From Paenibacillus sp. 1011MAR3C5 (GTDB lineage: Bacteria; Bacillota; Bacilli; Paenibacillales; Paenibacillaceae): a stretch of 64,000 bases of DNA. A program made the position numbers and the translations under genes. Under the pieces are notes generated by a model. The model was not told the origin of the DNA and ran no database searches. It worked only from the letters and a program-made list of their open reading frames with translations. Location: the NCBI RefSeq assembly GCF_003591485.1, contig NZ_QZCF01000007.1, positions 170,066-234,065 of the forward strand. The letters run 5' to 3'. Positions 34,050-43,500 of the stretch are shown one piece after another (the stretch's first letter is position 1; every line of letters begins with the position of its first letter).

Positions 34050-35285
34050 ATGGCAAAAGAAAAAATCGTGTTGGCTTACTCCGGCGGCTTGGATACTTCC
34101 GTTATTCTGAAATGGCTCAAAGAAACATATGACGCCGAAATTATCGCTTTTACAGCAGATATCGGACAGAAGGATGAACTCGACGGACTGGAAGAAAAAG
34201 CGCTGGCAACTGGCGCTTCCAAAGTATACATCGACGACCTCCGCGCTGAATTTGCAAAAGACTTTATTTATCCGATGTTCCAAGCGGGAACGCTGTATGA
34301 GGGACAATACCTGCTCGGCACTTCCATCGCGCGTCCGCTAATCGCGAAGCGCATGGTTGATATTGCTCGCGCGGAAGGCGCAACAGCAATCGCTCACGGC
34401 GCTACCGGCAAAGGCAACGACCAAGTTCGTTTCGAGCTGACGGCTGCCGCGTTGGCGCCAGAGATCGGCGTTATCGCTCCATGGAGACTGGAAGCATTCC
34501 GCGAGCAGTTCCCTGGACGTGCGGAGATGATCGCTTATGCCGAGAAGCATGGCATCCCGGTTACAGCATCGGCTGCGAAGCCTTATTCCACAGACCGCAA
34601 CTTGCTGCACATCAGCTTCGAGAGCGGTATGCTGGAAGACCCTTGGTTCGATCCAAGCGCTGAGGAGAATGAAGACATGTACGTGCTGAGCGTATCGCCT
34701 GAGCGTGCGCCAGACCAAGCGGAATATGTGGAATTGACGTTCGAGCAAGGTGACTGCGTAGCATTGAACGGCGAGGCAATGAGCCCGCTTGAAGTGATGG
34801 AGCGCCTGAATGAGCTGGGTGGCAAGCACGGCATCGGCCGTGTCGACATGGTCGAGAACCGTTTTGTCGGCATGAAGAGCCGTGGGGTATATGAAACGCC
34901 AGGCGGCACAATTTTGTTCACTGCCCATCGCAAAATGGAATCCCTGACGATGGACCGCGAAGTCATGCATCTTCGCGACTCCTTGATCGCGAAATATAGC
35001 CAGCTTGTTTACAACGGTTTCTGGTTCGCTCCTGAGCGTATTGCTTTGCAAGCGCTCGTGACAGAATCGCAGAAGAACGTAAGCGGCGTTGTACGCCTCA
35101 AGCTGTACAAAGGCAACGTAATCGGCGCTGGCGTGAAGAGCCCGGTCAGCTTGTACAACCCGGACATCGCAACGATGGAAGCAGATCCATCGCAAGCATA
35201 CGATCAAGGCGATGCAACAGGCTTCATCCGTCTGAACGCACTTCGTCTGAAGGTTTCCTCTGGCGTAGAGCAAAGCAAAAACTAA
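34050..35285 (+). CDS. argG: Argininosuccinate synthase
   Basis: Joins citrulline and aspartate with ATP. 411 residues with the P-loop-like ATP site VLAYSGGLDTSVILKWL, the ATAIAHGATGKGNDQVRFEL segment and FHYS-equivalent regions toward the C-terminus (YNGFWFAPERIALQALV). Starts at ATG 34050 after AAGAGGAG, 42 bases after argF. Confidence 0.97.
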   Translation: MAKEKIVLAYSGGLDTSVILKWLKETYDAEIIAFTADIGQKDELDGLEEKALATGASKVYIDDLRAEFAKDFIYPMFQAGTLYEGQYLLGTSIARPLIAKRMVDIARAEGATAIAHGATGKGNDQVRFELTAAALAPEIGVIAPWRLEAFREQFPGRAEMIAYAEKHGIPVTASAAKPYSTDRNLLHISFESGMLEDPWFDPSAEENEDMYVLSVSPERAPDQAEYVELTFEQGDCVALNGEAMSPLEVMERLNELGGKHGIGRVDMVENRFVGMKSRGVYETPGGTILFTAHRKMESLTMDREVMHLRDSLIAKYSQLVYNGFWFAPERIALQALVTESQKNVSGVVRLKLYKGNVIGAGVKSPVSLYNPDIATMEADPSQAYDQGDATGFIRLNALRLKVSSGVEQSKN

Positions 35286-35320
35286 TAGCCGGATAAGGGC
35301 GGAAGCTAGTGAAAGCATGC

Positions 35321-35347
35321 AGGCCGGAACGGATATAGTTCCGGCCT
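35321..35347 (+). promoter_or_regulatory. Ten-base hairpin between argG and argH
   Basis: AGGCCGGAAC (35321-35330), loop GGATATA, GTTCCGGCCT (35338-35347). The stem is perfect, but the sequence after it has no T-run, so it may protect mRNA or attenuate and is not a standard terminator. Confidence 0.55.
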
Positions 35348-35448
35348 AAGATTGAGGAAGAAGGCGGCAGATGGCTGCATGGCTTCCTTGTTCCGCGCAT
35401 GCTGAACAGCTTCCGTTCCCTTGCATTCGGAAGGGAGTGCTGGATACA

Positions 35449-36864
35449 GTGAGCAAACTATGGGGCGGTCGTTTTACGAAAAAGACAGACCAGCTGGTAG
35501 AGGAATACACAGCTTCGATCATGTTCGACAAGGAGCTGGCTGAGGAAGACATTCAAGGAAGCCTTGCACATGTCACTATGCTGGGCAAGCAGGGTATTCT
35601 GCCTGCCGATGATGTAGAGAAAATTAAGGATGGTCTTCATCGCGTGCTTCAGCGCATTAAGCGCGACGACATTGAATTCTCCATCGGGGACGAAGACATC
35701 CATATGAATATCGAAAAAACGCTGATCGACGACGTAGGTTCGGTAGGCGGCAAGCTGCATACAGGTCGCAGCCGCAACGACCAAGTCGCAACGGACATGC
35801 ACCTTTGGCTGCGCAAGCGCGTAGTGGAATTTGTAGATATGCTGCAGAAGCTGCAATCTGCGCTAATTGCGCAAGCGAAGGCGAATACTGATACGATTTT
35901 GCCGGGCTATACGCATTTGCAGCGCGCACAGCCAATTCTGTTCGCTCATCACCTGATGGCGTATGTATCCATGATCGGACGCGACATCGAGCGTCTGCAA
36001 GACAGCTACAAGCGGATCAATGTATTGCCGCTCGGCGCTGGCGCATTAGCAGGCACGACGTTCCCGATCGATCGCCATTTTGTAGCAAGTCAATTGAAGT
36101 TCGATCGCGTGTATGAGAACAGCCTGGATGCGGTAAGCGACCGTGACTTCATTTTGGAATTCCTGTCGCATGCCTCCATCATCATGATGCACTTGTCACG
36201 TCTGAGTGAGGAGCTCATCATGTGGTCCAGCACGGAATTCCACTTTGTTGAGCTTGACGATGCGTTCTGCACGGGCAGCAGCATCATGCCGCAGAAGAAG
36301 AACCCGGATGTGCCGGAGCTTGTGCGCGGCAAGACGGGCCGTGTCTACGGCAATCTGGTCGGCTTGCTGACCGTGCTGAAGTCGCTTCCGCTCGCTTACA
36401 ACAAAGACATGCAGGAAGACAAAGAGGGCATGTTCGATACCGTGAAGACGCTGCAAGGCGCGCTTCAATTGTTTGCGCCAATGATTGCGACGATGAAGGT
36501 CAATACGGACCGGATGCGCCAAGCCGTCAACCAAGATTTCTCCAATGCAACGGATATCGCAGACTTCCTCGTTGGCAAAGGCATGCCATTCCGTCAGGCG
36601 CATGAAGTGATCGGCAAAACCGTTTTGTACTGCATCGAGCAAAACAAATATTTGCTGGATCTGACGATCGAGGAGTTCAAGCAGTTCTCCAGCTTGTTCG
36701 ACGACCGCATCTATGCGGTGCTTCAACCGGAGCAAGTCGTCAACGCCCGCAATGTATACGGCGGCACAGCGAAGCAGCAAGTCGAAGCGGCAATTGGCCG
36801 CGCCGACGTGGCGCTCGCAGAGACGGCAGCTTGGGTCGCGGAGTATTTGGAGCGAAGCAGGTAA
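35449..36864 (+). CDS. argH: Argininosuccinate lyase
   Basis: Last step: splits argininosuccinate into arginine and fumarate. The start is GTG 35449 (reading SKLWGGRFTKKTDQ after it) with AAGGGAG 11 bases upstream, giving 471 residues, close to the family's usual 460. Fumarase-superfamily landmarks: HTGRSRNDQVATD, TILPGYTHLQRAQP and the signature GSSIMPQKKNPD. Longer frames upstream would cover the argG-argH leader and lack a site. Confidence 0.96.
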   Translation: MSKLWGGRFTKKTDQLVEEYTASIMFDKELAEEDIQGSLAHVTMLGKQGILPADDVEKIKDGLHRVLQRIKRDDIEFSIGDEDIHMNIEKTLIDDVGSVGGKLHTGRSRNDQVATDMHLWLRKRVVEFVDMLQKLQSALIAQAKANTDTILPGYTHLQRAQPILFAHHLMAYVSMIGRDIERLQDSYKRINVLPLGAGALAGTTFPIDRHFVASQLKFDRVYENSLDAVSDRDFILEFLSHASIIMMHLSRLSEELIMWSSTEFHFVELDDAFCTGSSIMPQKKNPDVPELVRGKTGRVYGNLVGLLTVLKSLPLAYNKDMQEDKEGMFDTVKTLQGALQLFAPMIATMKVNTDRMRQAVNQDFSNATDIADFLVGKGMPFRQAHEVIGKTVLYCIEQNKYLLDLTIEEFKQFSSLFDDRIYAVLQPEQVVNARNVYGGTAKQQVEAAIGRADVALAETAAWVAEYLERSR

Positions 36865-36961
36865 CAAGGGAACTTCATGTTTTGCCGTCACCAGCAGTAC
36901 CTCATAAATAGGCACTGCCGGTGCGCGGCAGGACATGTACACATAGGGAGTTCCAGGCAAC

Positions 36962-36996
36962 AAAAAAGGACGGGTCTTCGACTCCGTCTTTTTTTG
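36962..36996. terminator. Bidirectional terminator after argH
   Basis: AAAAAAGGACGG pairs with CCGTCTTTTTT around a loop with TCTTCG. A T-run follows on both strands, so it can serve argH and the convergent VanW-domain gene. Confidence 0.8.
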
Positions 36997-37160
36997 TTTG
37001 TCGCGAGTATTAAATTTTAGTTGCTGCTGCATGCAGGTCGCTTTCATCGACTTCATAAGCGCGGGTTCCAGAATCAAATCAAACCAAATGAAGTCGGCAT
37101 AACCGACCTAGCTCCATGTTACTGCCATCATTCATCAGATAAGTAAAGTTCCTTAATCGA

Positions 37161-38606
37161 TTACAGCCCATCCTCAACCAGAGAATCGCCGGGCGACGGC
37201 GTAGCTTGAGGGGCTAGAGTAGCGTGTAGCGAATCTGGCCCTGTCTCGATCAGTGTAGGCTGGGCACGATAGGTGTCTTTGGATACTCGCTCGCGGGAGA
37301 CCGCCTTGCCGTCCCGGAGATGCGTGCGGTAGGTTTCTACGATGTAACCGGGTTTTCCTTTTTCCACGACTACCGTTTTTCCCACTGGAAGAGCAGGATT
37401 GACCGATTGCTGAGTTTTCGGAGAGACGGTCTCCAGAGTGACGGATTCGATTTCGTAGCTTTCGTTGCTCGGCATGGTTCCGAACAGCTTGATTGTCAGC
37501 TTTTTGTTCTCGACAGACGTACGGATGAGCAGGCCTTTTCCTGTCGTATTGCGGAATTTGAAATCAATGGCATCTGTCGCGTAGGTTGCATCGTGTCCAA
37601 GCGGGAGATAAGCGACAGGCAGCGAATGATTGCGTCTTTCTTCAATATCAAGTCCCGCGCGCAGTATAGCCTGATAGAGGGTGCTGGATACTTGGCAGAT
37701 GCCACCGCCGATGCCGGGCACAAACTTTCCATTGAGAATAACGGGGGCTTCGCGGTAGGTATGCTCCTTCTCCGCTTTGGCGATCAACTCACTGTATGCG
37801 AACACTTCGTCCGGCTTCAAGTACCAATCGTCGAGCGTTTTGGCCGTGACGCTTACATTATGCGAACGCCCCTCAGCACTTGAGCTGAAGTCGGTCGTAA
37901 AGGACATAATGAGCCGATCGATTCCTTCTTCCTTCAGCTTCTCAAGCGTGATATCTGGATGTATCGTACTTATAGGCAATTCGGCAACCAAAGTGCTGCG
38001 ATGACCGGTCACCTCCTCTCCAACCTCGAGCTCTTCCAACAGAACCCATTGATCGGCTTCGTTCACTAAGCTGGGCAGGTCTAGCCTATAGGCATCGGTA
38101 TGAGGCGTAAAAATGACCTCGTCCATCTTCGTAATTTCCCGCGAGGCATTCTGCGGGGCGTTGTTCTCTACCCAGCTCCATTGCTTGCGAAGAGCAGACT
38201 CGAACGCGCTTTTTTCCCAGCTTTGCGACAATGTGAAATGGCTCGGGAAGTGATAGCGATAGCGTGCGCGTTCCCACAGGCTTCCTTTCTTTAACTGCAG
38301 CAGAGCGTCTCTGGCCCCGGTGAACTCTGCCTGATAACCAAACTCCGATACGATCCAACTTCGGCTGTCCTCCGCGACTTGGTTCGCCTGCACGGTAATG
38401 CTGCGCTTCTCTAATGCTTGCTCATACTTATCCAGCAAGGTGATGGCGTCGTCAATGTACATGCCGCCGATTTGCAGCTTGCCTGCGGTTACGCCTTCCG
38501 GCACTAAATCCTGACTGGCGTATTTCCACATCACTACGAATCCTGCTGCCGCCGTAAGCAACACAACGGCACACACTCCCCATAACGCCCATTGCAGCTT
38601 CTTCAT
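37161..38606 (-). CDS. VanW-domain cell-wall protein
   Basis: About 481 residues. An N-terminal membrane anchor (WALWGVCAVVLLTAAAGFVVM) is followed by an extracytoplasmic region with two peptidoglycan-binding-like segments (about 40-260). The VanW domain comes next (DEVFAYSELI, VPGIGGGICQVSSTLYQAIL, ERRNHSLPVAYLPLGHDATY). A C-terminal G5-like segment (VVVEKGKPGYIVETYRTHL) ends the protein. VanW-domain proteins are widespread in Firmicutes; their activity is unknown although they occur in vancomycin-resistance clusters. Nothing here suggests resistance. The start is ATG 38606 after GGGGAAGGG. It converges on argH and diverges from ftsE. Confidence 0.85.
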   Translation of the reverse strand: MKKLQWALWGVCAVVLLTAAAGFVVMWKYASQDLVPEGVTAGKLQIGGMYIDDAITLLDKYEQALEKRSITVQANQVAEDSRSWIVSEFGYQAEFTGARDALLQLKKGSLWERARYRYHFPSHFTLSQSWEKSAFESALRKQWSWVENNAPQNASREITKMDEVIFTPHTDAYRLDLPSLVNEADQWVLLEELEVGEEVTGHRSTLVAELPISTIHPDITLEKLKEEGIDRLIMSFTTDFSSSAEGRSHNVSVTAKTLDDWYLKPDEVFAYSELIAKAEKEHTYREAPVILNGKFVPGIGGGICQVSSTLYQAILRAGLDIEERRNHSLPVAYLPLGHDATYATDAIDFKFRNTTGKGLLIRTSVENKKLTIKLFGTMPSNESYEIESVTLETVSPKTQQSVNPALPVGKTVVVEKGKPGYIVETYRTHLRDGKAVSRERVSKDTYRAQPTLIETGPDSLHATLAPQATPSPGDSLVEDGL

Positions 38607-38780
38607 GCCAACGCACCCTTCCCCGTATAAGCACATTCCTACATCCATATGCGATTCTGGCTCTCTTCATGCCGCAGAGCTCGCGTCATTCAGCAAGGCA
38701 GCATTCGCAACGTTGTGCCTATAACGCAAGACATCTTTCAACGAATACGATGCTGATTATCCAGGAAAGATGCCGCCAAA

Positions 38781-38801
38781 ATGCATAAAAAAGTTATGCA
38801 T
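38781..38801. promoter_or_regulatory. Palindrome in the vanW-ftsE divergent region
   Basis: ATGCATAA and TTATGCAT flank five bases (AAAAG). The 8-base arms are perfect. The site lies in the divergent gap 38607-38943, which holds no gene, and could be an operator for either gene. Confidence 0.35.
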
Positions 38802-38943
38802 TATATGGAGAGTAATCGTATTGTTTTTCGACAAAGTCCACGATAATGAGAATCATGAAAAAAGCGGAATAGGCTGTTCTGTTGAAGGAATTAGCCGCAC
38901 GCTGTCGAAATAGTAAAACTGACTACATACAGGATGTGATACT

Positions 38944-39630
38944 GTGATCGAAATGCACGACATATGGAAGACGTACGCTGACGGAACGAATGCACTTCGT
39001 GGCGTATCAGTTCGAATAGATCGAAATGAGTTTGTTTATGTCGTCGGCCCATCCGGCGCCGGCAAGTCTACATTTATGAAGCTGATTTACCGGGAAGAGG
39101 TTCCGACCAAAGGCCAGCTATCGGTTAACGGATTCAATATCGGCAAGCTGAAGCCTCGCAAAATCCCATACGTCCGAAGAAATATCGGTGTCATCTTTCA
39201 GGATTTCAGACTGCTGCCAAAGCTGACGATATACGAAAATGTCGCTTTTGCGATGGAAGTAATCGAGGCGCCTCGCAGAGTAATCAAGAAACGTACGATG
39301 GAAGTGTTGGATCTTGTCGGATTGAAGCATAAGCATAATTCTTTACCGTCCCAGTTATCTGGCGGTGAGCAGCAAAGGGTGTCGATTGCCCGGGCAATAG
39401 TGAATAATCCGTCGGTCATTGTGGCGGACGAGCCTACCGGGAACCTGGACCCGGAGACATCGGCAGGAATTATGAACCTGCTGGAGGAGATCAACTTCCG
39501 CGGTTCAACAATTATCATGGCGACGCACAACAAGGAAATCGTAAACAGCATGCGCAAGCGGGTTATAGCCATAGAGAATGGCCTGATCGTCCGTGACGAG
39601 GCGAGAGGGGAGTACGGCTATGAAATTTAG
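38944..39630 (+). CDS. ftsE: Cell-division ABC-type ATPase FtsE
   Basis: ATPase of the FtsEX complex, which transmits ATP hydrolysis to a cell-wall hydrolase outside the membrane. 228 residues with Walker A GPSGAGKSTFMKL, Q-loop VIFQDFRLLPKLT, signature LSGGEQQRVSIARA, Walker B VIVADEPTGNLDPE and switch His in MATHNKE. The start is GTG 38944 (MIEMHDIWK). It overlaps ftsX by 11 bases. Confidence 0.96.
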   Translation: MIEMHDIWKTYADGTNALRGVSVRIDRNEFVYVVGPSGAGKSTFMKLIYREEVPTKGQLSVNGFNIGKLKPRKIPYVRRNIGVIFQDFRLLPKLTIYENVAFAMEVIEAPRRVIKKRTMEVLDLVGLKHKHNSLPSQLSGGEQQRVSIARAIVNNPSVIVADEPTGNLDPETSAGIMNLLEEINFRGSTIIMATHNKEIVNSMRKRVIAIENGLIVRDEARGEYGYEI

Positions 39631-40537
39631 CACGATCTTGCGGCATCTGCGAGAGGGTGCCAGGAACATCATACGGAATGGCTGGATGTCGTTTGCGTCG
39701 ATGAGCTCCATCTTTATCTCGTTGTTTATATTGGGTGTTTTTGTCCTGCTTGCACTGAATGTCAATTCCATGGCGGACCAGATCGAGAGCAGAGTTCAAA
39801 TAAGAGTGTTCTTACAGACGGATGTGGAGCAAGCCAAGGTTACGGAAGTGCAGAATAAGATCGGGAACCTGGAAGAGGTTAGCAAAGTAACGATCGTCTC
39901 CAAGGAAGAAGGGCTTAAGATCCTCCGTGATGCGATGGGTGCCGAAAACGGGGATTGGCTGGAAGGCTACAACAATGAAAATAATCCTCTCCCTATTTCT
40001 TACACGGTAGAAGTGTACGACCCGCAGTCGGTTGAGACGGTCGCTTTGAAAATTGATGGCATCAACAAAGCGGATGAAACCAATCCGATTAACCAAATCA
40101 AGTATGGGCAAGGCACCATAGAGACGTTGTTTAAAGTGACCAATGCGGTTCGCAATATCGGTTTTGTGATCGTCATCGGCCTTGGCGTAACCGCTATGCT
40201 GCTTATTTCCAACACCATCAAGATGACGATTATCGCAAGACGCAGAGAAATCGGCATTATGAAGCTGGTGGGCGCGACGAATGCGTTTATACGCTGGCCG
40301 TTCTTCATTGAGGGGGCATTGATCGGCTTTGTCAGCTCGGTACTGACGACCGCGGCCATACTCGGCAGCTACGCACAGATTATTAAGCTTACGAAACTGG
40401 ACTTATCGCTGATGATGGTCAACCTGATCCCACTGAAGGAAGCGGGAATGACAGCAGCATTGTTAATTATCGCAATCGGCACATTGATCGGCATTTGGGG
40501 CAGCACCATTTCGGTACGAAAGTATTTGAAAGTGTAG
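39620..40537 (+). CDS. ftsX: Cell-division membrane protein FtsX
   Basis: Permease-like partner of FtsE. 305 residues with four membrane segments: one near residues 22-42, then an extracellular domain (about 50-165), then three toward the end (NIGFVIVIGLGVTAMLLIS, the FFIEGALIGFVSSVLTTAAI region and AALLIIAIGTLIGIWGS). The outside loop normally contacts the hydrolase encoded next. The start ATG 39620 follows GAGGGGAG inside ftsE. Confidence 0.95.
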   Translation: MKFSTILRHLREGARNIIRNGWMSFASMSSIFISLFILGVFVLLALNVNSMADQIESRVQIRVFLQTDVEQAKVTEVQNKIGNLEEVSKVTIVSKEEGLKILRDAMGAENGDWLEGYNNENNPLPISYTVEVYDPQSVETVALKIDGINKADETNPINQIKYGQGTIETLFKVTNAVRNIGFVIVIGLGVTAMLLISNTIKMTIIARRREIGIMKLVGATNAFIRWPFFIEGALIGFVSSVLTTAAILGSYAQIIKLTKLDLSLMMVNLIPLKEAGMTAALLIIAIGTLIGIWGSTISVRKYLKV

Positions 40538-40552
40538 GTGAATGGTTCAATT

Positions 40553-41776
40553 ATGAAAAAAATAAGCGCGTTTATTGTAGCTGTGGCTATACTCGCCGTG
40601 TTTGTTCTGCAGCCTTCAGGCGGCAGCGAGGTCAAGGCGGCCTCGCTATCCCAGATCGAGAAGGATATTAAAGCAGCCAATCAGCAAATCAGGGAAGCAG
40701 AGCGCAAGGCTGCCAATGCGGCCAAGGATGCAAAAAATGCAGAGGCGCAGAAGCTGACAATAACCTCGAAGAAAGAAACGCTGCAGAAGGAAATTAACAC
40801 CCTGAATAAAGAAATCGACAAAGTTGCAGTTGCTTTGACGAAGAAGCAAGAGGAGAAAGAAGAGAAGCAGCAGGAGCTGGTGCAAACCGGCGTTGAGCTG
40901 GAAGAAGCTGTTCAGCGGGTTGTGGAACGCGAAGCGCTTCTGGAGACTCGCATGCGCATGATGTATTCCAACGGATTCGTATCTTATATGGATGTTCTAT
41001 TCAGCGCAACTAGCTTTACAGATTTCCTGGATCGGTTCGATGCGCTGCAGACGATCCTCAGCTCAGACCGCGATATTCTGACCGCTCATAAAAAAGACCA
41101 GGCGCTCGTAGAGGAGAAAAAAGCCGATATCGAGGAGCAATATGCGGAGCTGGAGGCGCTCTATCATGAGCTTGAGCTGCAGCAAGCCGATCTGGTCAAG
41201 AAGGAAGCGGATAAGGAAGTGCTCGTTGCTTCCTATAATCAGAATTTGAACCAATTGTCCGAGACGCTTGAACATCTGGAAGTCATCAGCGAGGAGCAAG
41301 AGAAGCTGCTTGTCGCGCTGGCGGCGAAGGTATCCAAGCTGAATGCAGAGAAAAACCGGATCAAAAATCCGTACACGGGTGGCAAGCTGGGCATGCCGAT
41401 CGATCCGGGTTATCGGGTAACGTCGAGTTTTGGCACTCGGATTCACCCCATTACGAAAAAGAAGCACACGCATACCGGAATTGATTTCGGTGCGCCGCAA
41501 GGCACAGACATCTATGCGGCTGAGTCTGGTGTCGTCATCGTATCGCAGTTGTGGAGCGGTTATGGCAACTGTATCATTATTGATCATGGCAACGGGCTAT
41601 GGACATTGTATGGACATATTCGCAACGGAGGTCTTCTTGTTGATGTAGGAGATCAGATCAAGAAGGGCCAAAAAATCGCAGAAGTCGGCAGCACGGGCAA
41701 TTCTACCGGACCGCATCTTCACTTCGAAGTACGCAAAAACGAAGTGCCGGTCAATCCGAGCGGCTATTTGAAATAA
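40553..41776 (+). CDS. FtsEX-activated murein hydrolase or hydrolase activator (coiled coil + M23)
   Basis: 407 residues. Signal peptide (KKISAFIVAVAILAVFVL), a long charged coiled coil (about 30-265), then a LytM/M23 domain with HTGIDFGAPQGTDIYAAE, HGNGLWTLYGH and GPHLHFEVRK, so the zinc ligands His, Asp and His are present and it may be an active endopeptidase. The layout equals that of EnvC or PcsB-type proteins driven by FtsEX. Its place 15 bases after ftsX supports this. GTAGGTG lies before ATG 40553. Confidence 0.88.
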   Translation: MKKISAFIVAVAILAVFVLQPSGGSEVKAASLSQIEKDIKAANQQIREAERKAANAAKDAKNAEAQKLTITSKKETLQKEINTLNKEIDKVAVALTKKQEEKEEKQQELVQTGVELEEAVQRVVEREALLETRMRMMYSNGFVSYMDVLFSATSFTDFLDRFDALQTILSSDRDILTAHKKDQALVEEKKADIEEQYAELEALYHELELQQADLVKKEADKEVLVASYNQNLNQLSETLEHLEVISEEQEKLLVALAAKVSKLNAEKNRIKNPYTGGKLGMPIDPGYRVTSSFGTRIHPITKKKHTHTGIDFGAPQGTDIYAAESGVVIVSQLWSGYGNCIIIDHGNGLWTLYGHIRNGGLLVDVGDQIKKGQKIAEVGSTGNSTGPHLHFEVRKNEVPVNPSGYLK

Positions 41777-41802
41777 TAAGCCTATATACAGCAACAGCAA
41801 GC

Positions 41803-41834
41803 GGGCAGCCCAGAATTTGGGCTGCCCTTATTAT
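41803..41834 (+). terminator. Terminator of the ftsEX operon
   Basis: GGGCAGCCCA (41803-41812), short loop, TGGGCTGCCC (41818-41827), then TTATTATT. Confidence 0.8.
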
Positions 41835-41942
41835 TCAAGGCGCATCAAGCTCGAATTGGCATTGCCGCAAATAATTGCCTCCCGCTTGTCATATACTATT
41901 GGGGTCATGAAAGCTGGATAACAATGAAGGTGGTGTACCGAG

Positions 41943-43409
41943 GTGTATTTCAAGGGACGTACGGTTTTTGCTTTTGTCATGGCGACGATGATCGCCTCCG
42001 TACTGGTGACGATGACGCTTGCGGATCAATGGATTCAGCATGGAGATCAGCGTTCTTCATCCGCTGTAGCTGCAGCTGCTGCAGCAGATGAACAGGGCCG
42101 CTATCCGTTGAGTGCGGACGAGCTTGCCAAGCTGAATGCGGTGCTGGAGTTGATTGAATCCAAATATTACGAGGATGTTGAACGCGAGGAATTGCTGGAC
42201 GGCGCAGTCAGCGGAATGATGAAAGCGCTGGATGATCCGTATTCTGTCTATATGGAGAAGGAAGTTGCACAGCATTTCTCTGAATCAATTGAAGGCTCCT
42301 TTACCGGAATTGGCGCGGAAGTGACGACGGAGGATGGGAAGATCATCGTCGTATCTCCGATCAAGGGATCGCCTGCCGAACGTTCAGGCCTGCTTGCCAA
42401 AGACGTGCTGATCTCGGTTAATGGCGTCAGCCTGAACGGCTTGAACTTGCAGGAGGCCGTCACAAAGATTCGCGGTCCAAAGGGGACGAAGGCGAAAATC
42501 GTTGTGCAGCGCAGCGGCTTCTCGGAGCCGATACAGCTGGTGCTCATCCGGGATGACATTGATGTGGAGACGGTGTACAGCACGATGAGACCGGACGGGA
42601 TCGGAGTGATTGAGATCCGTCAGTTTTCGCTTAATACCGCGAAGAGATTCAAAGATGAGCTGGAGAAGCTGGAAGGCGAAGGGTTGAAGGGGCTGGTCCT
42701 GGACGTGCGGAATAATCCGGGAGGCGTTCTTCCCATTGTCGTCGAAATCTCGCAGCTAATGATGAAAGAAGGCTCCACCGTCGTTCAGGTTGAATACCGG
42801 GACGGGAAGCGGGAGAAGACGCTGGCCAAGGGCGGCTCGCAGAAAGATTACCCGATTGCCGTGCTTACCAACAAAGGGAGCGCCAGCGCCTCGGAGATCC
42901 TGGCAGGCGCATTGCAGGAAGCGGCCGGAGCTACGGTTATTGGTGAGCAGTCCTTCGGCAAAGGTACGGTTCAGGTCAGCTATAATAAAGCGCTTGGCGA
43001 TGGAAGTCTGCTTAAGATGACGATCGCGAAGTGGCTAACACCTAACGGCAACTGGATTCACCAGAAGGGCATTACACCGAATCAGATCGTCGAACCGCCG
43101 GATATGTATACGGTCGCCAGAATGAATGTGCTTGAACCGTTGAAGGCCGACAGCTTGAGCGAGCAAATTCGCAGTGCGCAGATCATGCTTCACGGACTGG
43201 GGTTTGAACCTTCACGCGAGGACGGCTACTTCGACGAGGAGACTGTTGAGGCTGTAAAAAAATTTCAGACGCAGCATCAGCTTCCGGCAACCGGAGAAAT
43301 TGATGCCAAGACCGCAGCGCAGCTGGAGCAGGCCGTTATGAAGTGGATTCAAAATAAAGATAACGACGCACAGCTCCTGGAAGCGGTAAAGTCTGTCAGC
43401 AGGAAATAG
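41943..43409 (+). CDS. ctpB: Carboxyl-terminal processing protease (S41, PDZ, PG-binding)
   Basis: 488 residues. N-terminal membrane anchor (TVFAFVMATMIASVLVTMTL), an S41 N-terminal helical region, a PDZ domain (about 115-200; VSPIKGSPAERSGLLAKDVL), the S41 protease core with Ser315 in GSASASEIL and Lys340 in SFGKGTVQ, and a C-terminal PG_binding_1 domain (about 410-475; LGFEPSREDGYFDEETVEAV). CtpB-type proteases cut signalling proteins outside the membrane; in Bacillus CtpB acts in sporulation on SpoIVFA. GTG 41943 has AAGGTGG at the right distance. A PDZ membrane protein gene follows. Confidence 0.9.
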   Translation: MYFKGRTVFAFVMATMIASVLVTMTLADQWIQHGDQRSSSAVAAAAAADEQGRYPLSADELAKLNAVLELIESKYYEDVEREELLDGAVSGMMKALDDPYSVYMEKEVAQHFSESIEGSFTGIGAEVTTEDGKIIVVSPIKGSPAERSGLLAKDVLISVNGVSLNGLNLQEAVTKIRGPKGTKAKIVVQRSGFSEPIQLVLIRDDIDVETVYSTMRPDGIGVIEIRQFSLNTAKRFKDELEKLEGEGLKGLVLDVRNNPGGVLPIVVEISQLMMKEGSTVVQVEYRDGKREKTLAKGGSQKDYPIAVLTNKGSASASEILAGALQEAAGATVIGEQSFGKGTVQVSYNKALGDGSLLKMTIAKWLTPNGNWIHQKGITPNQIVEPPDMYTVARMNVLEPLKADSLSEQIRSAQIMLHGLGFEPSREDGYFDEETVEAVKKFQTQHQLPATGEIDAKTAAQLEQAVMKWIQNKDNDAQLLEAVKSVSRK

Positions 43410-43432
43410 GCTAGCATGTGTCGAATGAATAT

Positions 43433-43467
43433 AAGGTTGGCTTCGCATAGTCGGGGCCAGCCTTTTT
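43433..43467 (+). terminator. Terminator after ctpB
   Basis: AAGGTTGGC (43433-43441) pairs, with one G-T pair, with GCCAGCCTT (43456-43464), followed by TTT. Confidence 0.65.
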
Positions 43468-43500
43468 CATTGGAAATCGGACAGATTGGGGAGTGTTCGC

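Noticed and set aside
38821..38847. TTGTTT and GATAAT as an ftsE promoter
   Set aside because: Spacing is only 15 bases and both elements are weak.
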